A stretch of 64,000 nucleotides of DNA from NCBI RefSeq assembly GCF_001424705.1, contig NZ_LMRA01000044.1, forward strand, positions 215,667-279,666, written 5' to 3'. Positions 49,751 through 58,980 of this stretch are shown piece by piece. Made by a program: the position numbers and the translations under genes. This DNA comes from Methylobacterium sp. Leaf465 (GTDB lineage Bacteria; Pseudomonadota; Alphaproteobacteria; Rhizobiales; Beijerinckiaceae). Within the stretch, counting starts at the first letter, position 1; every line of letters begins with the position of its first letter. A model generated the notes under the pieces. The model was given only the letters and a program-made list of their open reading frames with translations, made no database searches and was not told the DNA's origin.

Positions 49751-50449
49751 ATGCCGACTTCATCAGAGGCGATGCGACCGGCGCGAAAGTGCTCTGCCTC
49801 GGGAGGCAGCGTGATTCACGATTGCAAAGGCCCGGTCACGCGATGTCTCGTGCTAGTCCGGCATGGCCAGCGCGTAGCCAACCGATCCGGCCTGTTCACG
49901 GGATTGCTGGACTCGCCCTTGACCGAGCAGGGCCGGATGGAAGCCGAGACAGCCGGGCGGCGTTTGGCCGAGCGCCGCTGGCGCTTTTCCGCTGCCTTCA
50001 CCTCGACGCTGACGCGGGCCGTCGTGAGCGGCCGGCTGATCCTCGATGCGCTCGGGCAACCAGGATTGGTCCCCCAACGCTTCGCCGCGCTCGTCGAGCG
50101 AGACTACGGCGACCTCAGCGGGCTCGACAAGATCGCCGCCGTTGCGCGCTGGGGGGCGGAGCGGATCGAGACCTGGAGCCGCTCCTACGCCGAGGCGCCG
50201 CCGAACGGTGAGAGCCTGCGCGATACCGTCTCCCGCATTGTGCCATGCTACCTCCGAACCATCCAGCCGGCGGTCATGGGCGGAGACGTGCTCGTCGTCG
50301 CCCACGGTAAATGCCTGCGGGCGCTTGTGATGGCGCTCTAAGACCCCAGCCCGGCGGAGGTCGAGCACCTCGAACTCGCGACGGGCTCCGTCAGGATCTA
50401 TGAGCTTGCCGCGGACACGACGATCGAAGCTCGCTGGATCGACGGGTGA
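49751..50449 (+). pseudogene. Phosphoglycerate mutase/histidine phosphatase with in-frame stop
   Basis: The product matches the 2,3-bisphosphoglycerate-dependent mutase family: LVLVRHGQRVANRSGLFTGLLDSPLTEQGRMEAE (catalytic RHG), ERDYGDLSGLDK, and VVAHGKCLRALVMAL. A TAA at 50339-50341 stops translation there, but the same frame continues with family-like sequence (SPAEVEHLELATGSVRIYEL) to TGA at 50449. In homologues the sequence runs through this point, so the stop is premature and removes about 35 residues. Start 49751 is the first ATG; the true one may be 49772. Activity is uncertain because both histidine motifs are upstream of the stop. Confidence 0.75.
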
Positions 50450-50596
50450 ATCCGCCTGTCGGCCCCCCACAATGGATCTCCACCGGCTGCAGAAGGTTCC
50501 ACATTTCATCTATTTCAGTGATGGAAAGCATCTAATCATTCCGTTGGAGTGAATGAACAGGACCTGGGATCCTCCGGCATCACATCGGAGCCATCC

Positions 50597-51694
50597 ATGT
50601 CCGCGCCCAGACTTTTCTCCCACTGTCGTTCGACGCGTGCTTTGGCCGGCACGAGAGCCATCCTTCCGGGACTCGGCCTCTGCGTGGCGGTCACCGCCGC
50701 CGCGGTCGGCTTCGAGGCCGTCGAAACGCACCTGTTCGGTCGCGCCTGGCTCGAAGCCCTGGTGCTGGCGATCCTACTCGGGAGCGCGATCCGCACCGCC
50801 TGGACCCCGTCGCAGCGTTTCTTTCCCGGCATCGCCTTCGGCGCCAAGACCGTGCTGGAGATCGCGGTCGTCCTGCTCGGGGCCTCGCTCAGCCTCACGA
50901 AGATCCTCGCCGCCGGTCCGGGCCTGCTCTTCGGCATCGCGGGCGTGGTCATTGTCGCGATCCTGTTGAGTTACGGCATCGGTCGGGCGCTCGGGCTGCA
51001 TCCGCGCATGGCGATCCTCGTCGCCTGCGGTAACTCTATCTGCGGCAACTCAGCCATTGCCGCCACGGCCCCGGTAATCGGTGCCGACGGCGAGGACGTC
51101 GCAGCCTCCATCGCCTTCACCGCGGTGCTCGGCGTGCTGGTGGTGCTCGGCCTGCCGCTGCTGGTGCCGCTGCTTGGCCTGTCGCCTATGCAGTACGGCG
51201 TGCTCGCCGGCCTCACCGTCTACGCCGTGCCGCAGGTCCTCGCCGCCACCGCGCCGGTCGCGGCACTTAGCGTCCAGGTCGGGACGCTGGTCAAGCTGGT
51301 GCGCGTGTTGATGCTCGGCCCGGTCGTTCTGGCGCTCTCCCTCGGCGCAAGCCGGCTTCGCGAGGAGCCGGACGCGGCCGAACCTCGCGTCACGGCTGGG
51401 GACCGGCCGGCCGGCGGCCGTCTCGCAATCCACCGGCTCGTGCCATGGTTCATCCTGGCCTTCCTAGCGGTCGCTGCCCTGCGCTCGGCCGGACTGATCC
51501 CGGCCGTCGCCCTCAAGCCGATCTCACAGATGGCCAACCTCCTCACCATCGTCTCGATGGCGGCGCTCGGCCTCGGGGTCGACGTGCGCAGCGTCGCCAA
51601 GGCCGGCGCGCGGGTGACCCTGGCGGTAGTCGCCTCGCTCCTCGCGCTCGGCGCCGTCAGCCTCGGTCTGATCCGCGTGCTGGGCCTCGCTTGA
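50597..51694 (+). CDS. YeiH-family putative sulfate/anion exporter
   Basis: A 365-aa membrane protein of the UPF0324/YeiH group with about ten hydrophobic helices. The family motif GNSICGNSAIAATAPVI is near residue 155, followed by LTVYAVPQVLAATAP. I used ATG 50597 (MSAPRLF); the upstream ATG at 50549 is possible. The protein lies beside sulfite oxidation genes, consistent with export of sulfur oxyanions, but transport by this family is not firmly established. Confidence 0.82.
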   Translation: MSAPRLFSHCRSTRALAGTRAILPGLGLCVAVTAAAVGFEAVETHLFGRAWLEALVLAILLGSAIRTAWTPSQRFFPGIAFGAKTVLEIAVVLLGASLSLTKILAAGPGLLFGIAGVVIVAILLSYGIGRALGLHPRMAILVACGNSICGNSAIAATAPVIGADGEDVAASIAFTAVLGVLVVLGLPLLVPLLGLSPMQYGVLAGLTVYAVPQVLAATAPVAALSVQVGTLVKLVRVLMLGPVVLALSLGASRLREEPDAAEPRVTAGDRPAGGRLAIHRLVPWFILAFLAVAALRSAGLIPAVALKPISQMANLLTIVSMAALGLGVDVRSVAKAGARVTLAVVASLLALGAVSLGLIRVLGLA

Positions 51695-51720
51695 ACCGAT
51701 CGGATGCGCCCGAGGCCCGG

Positions 51721-52872
51721 TCAGGCCCCGGCGAGGCATGGTGAGACGAAGAGCTCCCCGCGATAGGCCCCGCGCAACGTGCGCACGGACACGATCAGCC
51801 AGAGCAGGGTCAGCAAGCCGACGAGGCCCGCTCCGAGCCAGGCGAACCCGCTGAGTGCCGTCACTTCGCCGATCCGCAGGGTGGCCAGGGCATAGACGCC
51901 GAGCGGGAAGATGTAGCCCCACCAGCCGAGGTTGAACGGAACGCCGGCGCGCAGGTAGCGCACCGTAACAGCGAGCGAGAGCAGGAACCACCAAGCCCCA
52001 TAGCCCCAGAGAATCAGTGCGCCGATGAGGCCCACGATCCTGAGGATGTCCGGAGCTCCGGCAAAACCGCCCGCCGCGAGGATCGGGCCACCGGCCTGCC
52101 CCAGCACGAGCAGGCCGAGCGCCCCGGTTCCGAGCGGACCGAGGGAGAGCCAGCTCGATGCCGCCATCTCTCGCGGCGGCAGGTTGTGCAGCGCCATGCG
52201 CAGCACCAGGATCGCCAGGATACTCAGCGCCAGCGGGACCGAGACGCCCCACAGCACGAAGCTCGTGACGATGACGGCGAGCTGCTGGCTCTCGCCGCTC
52301 AGGGCCGGGGCGAGCAGGCCGCCGGAGACGGCGACGACCTCGGCGGTCACTACCGGCAGCAGCCAGACGGCCGTCATCTGGTCGATGCGGTGCTCCTGAC
52401 GGGTGAACATCAGATAGGGAATCGCGACGGCACAGATCAGAGCGAGCGCCACGTCGATCCACCACAGCGGCAGGGCGATGCGGACGGTATCGGCGCCGAG
52501 ATACGGTGGACCGAAGATCAGCAGCCCGTTCAGCAGCGTCGCCAGCGCCATCGGGATCGCCCCGAAAAACATTGACACCGTCGAGTGTCCGAAGATCCGT
52601 CGGGCGCCATCGAAGTAGAAGATCCAGCGCGCGCCGTAGACCAGGCAGAAAGTTGCGAAGAGCACGACGGAGGCGAGCCAGAGCCCGAGCGGGACAGGGG
52701 CCAGCAGGGCATGCGTCGCCGGCAGACGGTCGAGGGCCAAGGCGACCACGCCAGTGCCCATCACCACTGTGAACCAGTTCGGCGTAAATTGCCGGATCAC
52801 GTCCCGCGGATGCTGGAGGCGCGAGAGCGGCTTTAGGCCTGTGCTGATCGCCAGCAGACTGGATTCGGACAC
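51721..52872 (-). CDS. TDT/SLAC1-family sulfite exporter
   Basis: A 383-aa integral membrane protein of the tellurite-resistance/dicarboxylate transporter (TehA/SLAC1/SSU1) family. It begins with the family pattern RQFTPNWFTVVMGTGVVALAL (residues 27-47) and shows ten helices. The SSU1 branch exports sulfite; that role is inferred from neighbouring sorAB. It is convergent with the YeiH gene, separated by 26 bp. Confidence 0.85.
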   Translation of the reverse strand: MSESSLLAISTGLKPLSRLQHPRDVIRQFTPNWFTVVMGTGVVALALDRLPATHALLAPVPLGLWLASVVLFATFCLVYGARWIFYFDGARRIFGHSTVSMFFGAIPMALATLLNGLLIFGPPYLGADTVRIALPLWWIDVALALICAVAIPYLMFTRQEHRIDQMTAVWLLPVVTAEVVAVSGGLLAPALSGESQQLAVIVTSFVLWGVSVPLALSILAILVLRMALHNLPPREMAASSWLSLGPLGTGALGLLVLGQAGGPILAAGGFAGAPDILRIVGLIGALILWGYGAWWFLLSLAVTVRYLRAGVPFNLGWWGYIFPLGVYALATLRIGEVTALSGFAWLGAGLVGLLTLLWLIVSVRTLRGAYRGELFVSPCLAGA

Positions 52873-53086
52873 GGGGCGTTCTCGGGCTTCGGAGGGTCAA
52901 CGCACCGGCTCTAGCACGCCCCCGCATCGCGCGCCGCCGCGATAGATAGCAGCTCGCAAGTGGCGGCTAATCATCAAAACAATCGATTAAAACTAGCTAT
53001 GCAAACCGTTAGTACGAATGGTTTCCGGCCGCTACCTTCTTGTCATCACGAACCGACGTGACGACCCCACCAGAAGGATATCGACC

Positions 53087-53320
53087 ATGACCCGTACGAT
53101 CGCCGCCCTCGCCCTCACCGCGTCCGCCCTTGTCGGCATGACGGGCCTCTCGCAGGCCCAGGGCCTCCGCGCTCCGCAGGCCCGCTCCATCACCAGCCCA
53201 TCCGCACCGATCTACGGCGACGCCGATGGCGCCAACGCCAAGAACCCGGCACTCCCGGCCTACGCCCGTGGCCGCGGCCAGGAGACCGGCGGCCCGGCGC
53301 GGGAACTGATCGGTCGCTGA
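53087..53320 (+). CDS. Small secreted protein of the sulfite island
   Basis: A 77-aa protein with an N-terminal signal peptide (TIAALALTASALVGMTGLSQAQG; cleavage after AQA/SQA-type site). The mature part is short and polar (SPSAPIYGDADGANAKNPALPAYARGRG). ATG 53087 follows AAGGAT. It resembles short uncharacterised secreted proteins of methylobacteria. No function assigned. Confidence 0.65.
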   Translation: MTRTIAALALTASALVGMTGLSQAQGLRAPQARSITSPSAPIYGDADGANAKNPALPAYARGRGQETGGPARELIGR

Positions 53321-53398
53321 CAGCGCCCCGTTGGCCGCCGGGCATCAGTCCGGCGGCGCGTGAAGCCTTCGACCACCCGAATGGCAGGGAGATCCATC

Positions 53399-53533
53399 AT
53401 GACCCGACCCACCTTCGAGACCACCGACGAGGCCCGGCAGGGCGAGACCAGCGGTCATATGCGCTGGGTCCTGTTCTGGACGGTCGCCCTGACTGTCGCC
53501 GCCGTCGGCACCGCCTGGCTGACGATCACCTGA
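53399..53533 (+). CDS. 44-aa single-span membrane protein
   Basis: A short gene too small for routine detection. Sequence begins MTRPTFETTDEARQGETSGH and has one transmembrane helix (WVLFWTVALTVAAVGTAWLTI). A GGGAGATCC ribosome region precedes ATG 53399. It lies between the small secreted gene and sorA. Role unknown; may be a subunit or anchor. Confidence 0.6.
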   Translation: MTRPTFETTDEARQGETSGHMRWVLFWTVALTVAAVGTAWLTIT

Positions 53534-53617
53534 TCCGGCCGCCCGCCATTGATTGAAGATCGGAAATCTTCGGATGATCGCAATCGGAGATCGTTCAAAT
53601 TTCTAACGATCATTGGA

Positions 53618-53649
53618 TGGAATAATCGTCTCGCCGTAGCATCTCCTTC
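53618..53649 (+). promoter_or_regulatory. ECF-type promoter upstream of sorA
   Basis: TGGAATA (53618-53624), 12-bp spacer, then TAGCATCTCCTTC (53637-53649). The two parts and their spacing match the two sites in the divergent region at 61665-61696 and 61753-61784. It is 162 bp before the sorA start, so a leader of about 150 nt is implied. Likely recognised by the ECF sigma factor encoded at 60681-61226. Confidence 0.7.
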
Positions 53650-53811
53650 ATGGGGAAGTCGCCTCTTTGCCGGGATGACATGGATCGACGACCCGAGTTT
53701 CCGGCGGCGAGACCGGACCGTCCCGACCGACGCCAATGCCGTCCGCCGACGGCGACACCGAGATCTAGCGACCGGCCGACGCGGTCCAACAAACGATTCC
53801 AGGGAGACATC

Positions 53812-55035
53812 ATGCGTCATCTGCACGAACCGTTGAACCGCCGCCTCGTCCTGGGTGGACTCGGGCTCGGCAGCCTCGGCGCCGCACTGCCGGCCTGGGC
53901 CGCGGGCTCGGTGAAGCTGCCTCTGCCGGGCGGCCCGGACGAGCGGGCGCTGACCACCGCCTTTCCGGGCAAGGGCGAGATGATCCTGCAGCGTACTCAT
54001 CCTCCGCTGCTGGAGACGCCGTTTTCGGTGTTCGACGAGGGCGTGTTCACCCCTAACGACCGCTTCTACGTGCGCTGGCACTGGGCCTCGATCCCGACCG
54101 AGGTGGATGCCGACACCTTCCGGCTCAAGGTCCACGGCCATGTGGAGAAGGAACTCTCGCTCTCCCTCGACGCCATCGCCGGCCTGCCGCGCTTCGAGAT
54201 CGCCGCGGTCAACCAGTGCTCGGGCAATTCGCGCGGGCTGTTCGAGCCGCGAGTGCCCGGCGCGCAATGGGCTAACGGCTCGATGGGCAACGCCAAATGG
54301 ACCGGCGTACGCCTCAAGGATGTGCTCGAACAGGCCGGGGTGAAGGCCGGTGCCGTGCAGGTGCGCTTCGACGGCCTCGACGCGCCGGTGGTCGACGACG
54401 CGCCCGACTTCAAGAAATCGCTCGATCTCGATCACGCAAGCAATGGCGAGGTGATGATCGCCTACGCGATGAATGGCGAGCAATTGCCGCTGCTTAACGG
54501 CTTCCCGCTCCGGCTCGTGGTGCCGGGCTGGTACTCGACTTATTGGGTGAAGATGCTGTCCGACATCGAGGTGCTGGACAAGCCCGACGAACAATATTGG
54601 ATGAAGACCGCCTATCGCATCCCCGATGTGCCGGGCGCTAACATCAAGCCCGGCCAGACCGGCTTCAAGACAGTGCCGATCAACAGGATGGTGCCGCGCT
54701 CGTTCGTCACCAATCTGCAGGACGGCGCCAGGGTGGCGGCCGGAACGCCGGTGGCCATCCGCGGCATCGCCTTCGGCGGCGATTGTGGGGTGAAGACGGT
54801 CGAGGTCTCTGGAGACGGCGGAGCGACGTGGGTCCCGGCGCAACTCGGGGCGGACGAGGGCCCCTACAGCTTCCGCCGCTTCGACGGCAGCCTGCCGGCG
54901 CTTGCTGCCGGGACCCATACGGTCAAGGTCCGCTGCACAAACACCAAGGGCGTCGCGCAAGGCATGGACCGGGTCTGGAACGCCAACGGCTTCATGCAGA
55001 ACGGCATCGAGACCGTGTCCTTCCAGGCCGCTTGA
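53812..55035 (+). CDS. sorA: Molybdenum sulfite dehydrogenase catalytic subunit
   Basis: A 407-aa molybdopterin sulfite oxidase-family enzyme. The N-terminus has a Tat-like signal (NRRLVLGGLGLGSLGAALPAWAA), so it is exported folded to the periplasm. The Mo-binding cysteine is Cys136 in AVNQCSGNSRG. Cofactor/substrate residues lie in RFYVRWHWASIP. The C-terminal dimerisation domain is present (VRGIAFGGDCGVKTVEVSGDGGATW). It oxidises sulfite to sulfate and gives electrons to the cytochrome next door. Preceded by an ECF-type promoter. Confidence 0.88.
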   Translation: MRHLHEPLNRRLVLGGLGLGSLGAALPAWAAGSVKLPLPGGPDERALTTAFPGKGEMILQRTHPPLLETPFSVFDEGVFTPNDRFYVRWHWASIPTEVDADTFRLKVHGHVEKELSLSLDAIAGLPRFEIAAVNQCSGNSRGLFEPRVPGAQWANGSMGNAKWTGVRLKDVLEQAGVKAGAVQVRFDGLDAPVVDDAPDFKKSLDLDHASNGEVMIAYAMNGEQLPLLNGFPLRLVVPGWYSTYWVKMLSDIEVLDKPDEQYWMKTAYRIPDVPGANIKPGQTGFKTVPINRMVPRSFVTNLQDGARVAAGTPVAIRGIAFGGDCGVKTVEVSGDGGATWVPAQLGADEGPYSFRRFDGSLPALAAGTHTVKVRCTNTKGVAQGMDRVWNANGFMQNGIETVSFQAA

Positions 55036-55046
55036 GGAGAACAGCC

Positions 55047-55385
55047 ATGAACACGATCCGCCCTGCGGCCCTCATCACCGCGCTCATCCTGTCTCCCTTG
55101 GTGGCGCTCGCGGCGCCTGCTCCCGAGCCGATGCGCTTCAGCTCGCAATCGATCGAATTTCCGACGTCCGACCGGATCTTTCCGGACGGGCCGGGAGCCG
55201 AGGCGGTCAATAACAATTGCCTCGCCTGCCACTCGGCCGGGATGGTGCTGACCCAGCCCAAGCTCACGAAGGCGCAGTGGACCGAGACCGTGAACAAGAT
55301 GGTCCACGTCTACAAAGCGCCGGTCGATCAGGCCGATGTGCAGACCATCGTCGACTACCTCACGGCGTTGAAGCCCACGCCCTGA
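55047..55385 (+). CDS. sorB: Cytochrome c subunit of sulfite dehydrogenase
   Basis: A 112-aa monohaem cytochrome c with signal peptide (ALITALILSPLVALAAPA) and haem site CLACH (Cys58, Cys61, His62), with Met66 as a candidate axial ligand. It begins 11 bp after sorA behind GAGGAG, giving a SorAB pair. It carries sulfite electrons to the respiratory chain. A ten-base-pair hairpin follows the gene. Confidence 0.88.
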   Translation: MNTIRPAALITALILSPLVALAAPAPEPMRFSSQSIEFPTSDRIFPDGPGAEAVNNNCLACHSAGMVLTQPKLTKAQWTETVNKMVHVYKAPVDQADVQTIVDYLTALKPTP

Positions 55386-55395
55386 ACCCTCGAAT

Positions 55396-55430
55396 CCCGA
55401 GGCCGCCGTGCTTTTTTCGTCGGCCTCGGG
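55396..55430 (+). terminator. Terminator-like hairpin after sorB
   Basis: CCCGAGGCCG (55396-55405) is perfectly complementary to CGGCCTCGGG (55421-55430), with a 15-base loop that contains a run of six T. No T-run follows the stem. Partial termination or mRNA protection between sorAB and the beta-propeller gene is plausible. Confidence 0.5.
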
Positions 55431-55570
55431 GAATAGACCGCCCTCGCTGGCATCTCCCTAAGGCGATGCACGGCCTGACCGGTCCCGCACGACGCAATCC
55501 GATTTCGAACTCGCCCGCACGGCCGGCCCCAGGCCGCCGAACGAGGGCGCATGCCCGAGAGACACGCTTC

Positions 55571-56554
55571 ATGACTGACGTCCGCACCAGCCTCCGCGCC
55601 CTCCTCGCCGGAGCTGCCTTGCTCCTCACCCAGAACCAACCTGGATTCGCCGCCGGCTTCGACGGCGCAATCAAGAACAACGCGCTCGCCCTGAACGCCG
55701 CCGGCACGGTCGCCGCGGTGTCGAACAGCGAGGAGAGCGCCGTCATCGTCTACGACGTCGCCAAGGGCACGGTGCTGCGCCGCCTCGACGGCTTCGTCAC
55801 GCCGCGCAACATCGTGTTCGCGCCGGACGGCGCCCGCTTCTACGTCTCCGACAGCGGCACGGGCCGGATCACGGTCTACGAGACCGGCACCGGCAAAGAA
55901 GCCGGCGTTCTTGCCGCGGGCCCCGGTGCGTTCGGCACGGTGCTCTCGGCCGACGGGACAAAGCTCTACGTCAACAACGAGGCCGCGAGCACGCTGACCG
56001 TGTTCGACACCAAGACCATGCTCGCAGACGCCGTGATCCCCGGCTTCGCTCAGCCGCGCCAGGGCGTGAAGCTGTCGCCGGACGGCAAGACCGTGTTCGT
56101 GACGAACTTCCTCGGCGACAAGATCACGTTGGTCGACACCGCCACCAACAAGATCACCGGCGAGATCGTCGGGTTCGAAAAGCTGCGCGCCATCTCGATC
56201 ACCAAGGACGGCAAGACGCTGTTTGCCGCCAACAGCGGCCGCAACACCATCGGCGTGGTCGATGTCGCCGCCCGCAAGGTCACCTCTGAAGTCGCGGTGG
56301 GCAAGGACCCCTACGGGGCCGCGCTGACCCCGGACGGGCGCTTCGTCTATTCGGGCAACCTCAAGGACAACTCCTTGTCGGTGATCGACACCGGCAGCCT
56401 CAAGGTCGTCGCCACGGTGACCGGGCTGAACGAGCCGCGCCAGGCGATCGCGTTCTCGGCCGACAACGCCCACGCGTACGTCCTCAACCGCGACCTCAGC
56501 GTGGCCGTGGTCGACCGCGCGAAGAACGCGGTGGTTTCGACGATGAAGCCGTGA
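55571..56554 (+). CDS. Secreted YVTN-type beta-propeller protein
   Basis: A 327-aa protein with a signal peptide (ALLAGAALLLTQNQPGFAAG) and seven WD-like YVTN repeats, each with a DG(K/R)xxxV(S/T)N pattern (for example PDGARFYVSDSGTG, DGTKLYVNNEAAS, DGKTVFVTNFLGD). These fold as a periplasmic beta-propeller and often scaffold redox proteins or sense ligands. It follows sorB by 185 bp and ends just before a strong hairpin. Confidence 0.82.
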   Translation: MTDVRTSLRALLAGAALLLTQNQPGFAAGFDGAIKNNALALNAAGTVAAVSNSEESAVIVYDVAKGTVLRRLDGFVTPRNIVFAPDGARFYVSDSGTGRITVYETGTGKEAGVLAAGPGAFGTVLSADGTKLYVNNEAASTLTVFDTKTMLADAVIPGFAQPRQGVKLSPDGKTVFVTNFLGDKITLVDTATNKITGEIVGFEKLRAISITKDGKTLFAANSGRNTIGVVDVAARKVTSEVAVGKDPYGAALTPDGRFVYSGNLKDNSLSVIDTGSLKVVATVTGLNEPRQAIAFSADNAHAYVLNRDLSVAVVDRAKNAVVSTMKP

Positions 56555-56561
56555 AGCGTCG

Positions 56562-56591
56562 CGCGCCGGGTGCCTTTCGGCGCCCGGCGCG
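56562..56591 (+). terminator. Strong hairpin after the beta-propeller gene
   Basis: CGCGCCGGGTGCC (56562-56574) pairs with GGCGCCCGGCGCG (56579-56591) around a TTTC loop, with one T-G wobble in 13 pairs. It lies eight bases after the gene stop and is followed by TTCTCG, not a clean T-run. It probably limits read-through into the next gene. Confidence 0.55.
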
Positions 56592-56632
56592 TTCTCGATC
56601 TCGACACGTCGCGAACGCAGGACAAAGACCCC

Positions 56633-57718
56633 ATGCTCGGCCTGTTCCAGCGCAAGGACCGCCTCATCGTCCACGGAAAGGCGCCCTACAACGCCGAGCC
56701 GCCGCTCGATCGCCTGCGGGCCGCCTTCCTGACTGATCAAGCCGACTTCTACGTCCGCAGCCACGGCGACATCCCGGACCTCGACGCCGACGGCTACCGC
56801 CTGACCGTCGACGGAATGGTCGCGACGCCCCTCGACCTCTCCCTCGCCGATCTCAAAGAACGCTTCGCGCCCGTCACCGTCACGGCGGTGATGCAATGCG
56901 CCGGCAACCGCCGGGCCGACATGCTGGCCGTGGCGCCGGTCTCCGGCGACCCGTGGGCGCCCGGTGCCATCGGTAATGCGGAATGGACCGGCGTGCGGCT
57001 CGCCGACGTGCTGCGCGAGGCCGGCATCGATGCGGATGATGAGCGCCACGTCGCCTTCGAGAGCCACGACCGGATCGCGGACACGGACACGCGCTTCGGT
57101 GCCTCGATCCCGCTCGCCAAGGCGCTGGCCCCCGAGACGCTGCTCGCTTTCGCGATGAACGGCGAGCCTCTCGCCCCCGAGCACGGCCATCCGTTGCGCG
57201 TGGTCGTTCCGGGATTTGCCGGTATCCGCAGCCCGAAGTGGCTCGCCCGCATCTCGGTTCAGGACCGGCCTTCCGACAACCCGATGCAGGCCGACGACTA
57301 CAAGCTGTTTCCGCCCAACGTGACGGCCGGGACCGCCGACCCGGCCCACGGCATGACCATCGAGGCGATGCCGTTGAACAGCGCGATCTGCGAGCCCGCC
57401 CGCGGCGCGGCGTTGAAGGCCGGCCGGCACGCGATCCGCGGCTACGCCATCGCCAGCGACCGCGCGGTCGCCCGCGTCGACGTCTCGACGGATGGCGGCC
57501 GCAGCTGGGCGCAGGCCCGGATCGAGCGCGATGCCGACGCGCCCTACGCCTGGACGTTCTGGGAGATCGAGCGCGAGCTGACCACCGGCGAGCACGAGCT
57601 CGCGGTGCGGGCCTGGGATTCCGCCGGCCAGACCCAGCCGGCCGCCCCCGACGACACCTGGAACTACAAGGGCTACCTCAGCGCCGCCTGGCACCGGGTG
57701 CGAGTGACGGTGGCCTGA
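56633..57718 (+). CDS. Second sulfite oxidase-fold molybdoenzyme
   Basis: A 361-aa protein with the sulfite oxidase catalytic domain and Mo-coordinating Cys89 in VMQCAGNRR, then EWTGVRLADVLREAGI and the MoCF-dimerisation beta domain (ATAGTADPAHGMTIEAMPLN). No signal peptide is visible, unlike sorA, so it may be cytosolic. Its sequence resembles the plant/animal-like SUOX branch. The substrate is probably sulfite, but related enzymes act on other sulfur compounds. Confidence 0.82.
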   Translation: MLGLFQRKDRLIVHGKAPYNAEPPLDRLRAAFLTDQADFYVRSHGDIPDLDADGYRLTVDGMVATPLDLSLADLKERFAPVTVTAVMQCAGNRRADMLAVAPVSGDPWAPGAIGNAEWTGVRLADVLREAGIDADDERHVAFESHDRIADTDTRFGASIPLAKALAPETLLAFAMNGEPLAPEHGHPLRVVVPGFAGIRSPKWLARISVQDRPSDNPMQADDYKLFPPNVTAGTADPAHGMTIEAMPLNSAICEPARGAALKAGRHAIRGYAIASDRAVARVDVSTDGGRSWAQARIERDADAPYAWTFWEIERELTTGEHELAVRAWDSAGQTQPAAPDDTWNYKGYLSAAWHRVRVTVA

Positions 57719-57721
57719 CCC

Positions 57722-58093
57722 TCACGCCCAGAGCAGTGCGGTGGCCGCGAGACCCGAGATCGCGATGAGCAGGGCCGCAATCCCGACGGTGAGGAGGCGC
57801 GGCATCATCGGGATCTCGGCATGGGTGAGCCGTGCCCGGATCGCCCGGTCCCGCCACACGGCACCGGCGAACGAGGCAAGCGCGCAGGCGATCAAGGTCA
57901 GCGACAGCACCTTCAGCGGCCAGACCGCGAGCACCTCCCGGAGGAAGCGCTGCGCGGCGAGGCCGACGCCGAGGAACGCGAGCCCGGTGCGAAGCCACGC
58001 CACGAAGGTGCGTTCGGCCGCCAGAACCGTCCGATCCTCGGCGAGCCTCACCCGCGGGTCGTCGGGGGGCACGGGTTTCGCGGGCTCGCTCAT
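57722..58093 (-). CDS. DUF202 (YidH-like) membrane protein
   Basis: A 123-aa protein of the DUF202 family, recognised by LAEDRTVLAAERTFVAWLRTGLAFLGVGLA and three membrane helices. It is convergent with the molybdoenzyme, with 3 bp between, and its start overlaps the LysR stop. Function of DUF202 is unknown. Confidence 0.85.
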   Translation of the reverse strand: MSEPAKPVPPDDPRVRLAEDRTVLAAERTFVAWLRTGLAFLGVGLAAQRFLREVLAVWPLKVLSLTLIACALASFAGAVWRDRAIRARLTHAEIPMMPRLLTVGIAALLIAISGLAATALLWA

Positions 58094-58980
58094 CCGGCAT
58101 TCGCTGCCGCGATCAGGTGAAGCAGCGCGTCGGCGGCCCGGCTGCGGTAGCGCTCCTTGTGGCGCAGCACCCGGAACGGCCGGCTCGGCAAGTCGAACGC
58201 CGCCCGCACCAGGGTCCCGGCCCGAAGCGATGCGGCGACCACGGTTTCGGACAGTACGGCGGCCCCGCCCCCGGCCTCGACGGCAGCGCGGACCGCCTCG
58301 TTAGAGGGCAGTTCGAGCGTGACCCGAAGCTGGGCGGCTGCGAGGCCGGCCGCACCCAGGGCCGCCTCGAAGGCCGAGCGGGTTCCCGATCCCGCCTCGC
58401 GCAGCACCCAATCGACCCCGGCGAGGTTTTCGGGTTCGAGGTCGGTCGCCTCGGCGAAGGCATGGCCAGGGGCGACGACGAGGACCAGTTGGTCCTGGGC
58501 GATGGTCGTACTTGCGAGCGTCGGATCGTCCAGCGCCCCCTCAACAAAGCCGAGTTCGGCCTGCCCCGCGCGCACCGCATCGGCGGCCTCGGTGGTGTTG
58601 CCCACCCCCAACCGGATGGCAATCTCGGGGTAGGCCCGGCGGAAGGCGACGAGGTGGCGCGGCAGCCAGTCGCTGGCGATGGTCTGGCTGGCGTAGAGGG
58701 CCAGCGTCCCGCGTCGCATGCCGCTGAGGTCGGCGAGCACCAGTTCGGCAGCTTCGGCACGGGCGAGCACGGCGCGGGCCTCGACGAGGAACACGCGCCC
58801 CGCCTCGGTCAGCTCGATCCCGCGGCCGACCCGGTGGAACAGCTTGGTCGCGTGCCGCCCCTCGATATTGGCGATCGCCGCGCTGACCGCCGACTGCACG
58901 AGGTTCAACGCCTCGGCAGCCCGGGTCACGTGCTGCCGCTCGGCCACCGCCACGAAGATGCGGAGCTGGTCGAGGGTCAC
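58090..58980 (-). CDS. LysR-family regulator of the sulfite island
   Basis: A 296-aa LysR protein. HTH residues 1-60: LDQLRIFVAVAERQHVTRAAEALNLVQSAVSAAIANIEGRHATKLFHRVGRGIELTEAG. The effector domain is CysB-like in pattern (LALYASQTIASDWLPRHLVAFRRAYPEIAIRLGVGNTTEAADAVRAGQAELGFVEG). Its stop overlaps the DUF202 start and it overlaps the GDSL gene start by four bases, so it belongs to a minus-strand operon. It may sense sulfur metabolites; effector unknown. Confidence 0.85.
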   Translation of the reverse strand: MTLDQLRIFVAVAERQHVTRAAEALNLVQSAVSAAIANIEGRHATKLFHRVGRGIELTEAGRVFLVEARAVLARAEAAELVLADLSGMRRGTLALYASQTIASDWLPRHLVAFRRAYPEIAIRLGVGNTTEAADAVRAGQAELGFVEGALDDPTLASTTIAQDQLVLVVAPGHAFAEATDLEPENLAGVDWVLREAGSGTRSAFEAALGAAGLAAAQLRVTLELPSNEAVRAAVEAGGGAAVLSETVVAASLRAGTLVRAAFDLPSRPFRVLRHKERYRSRAADALLHLIAAANAG

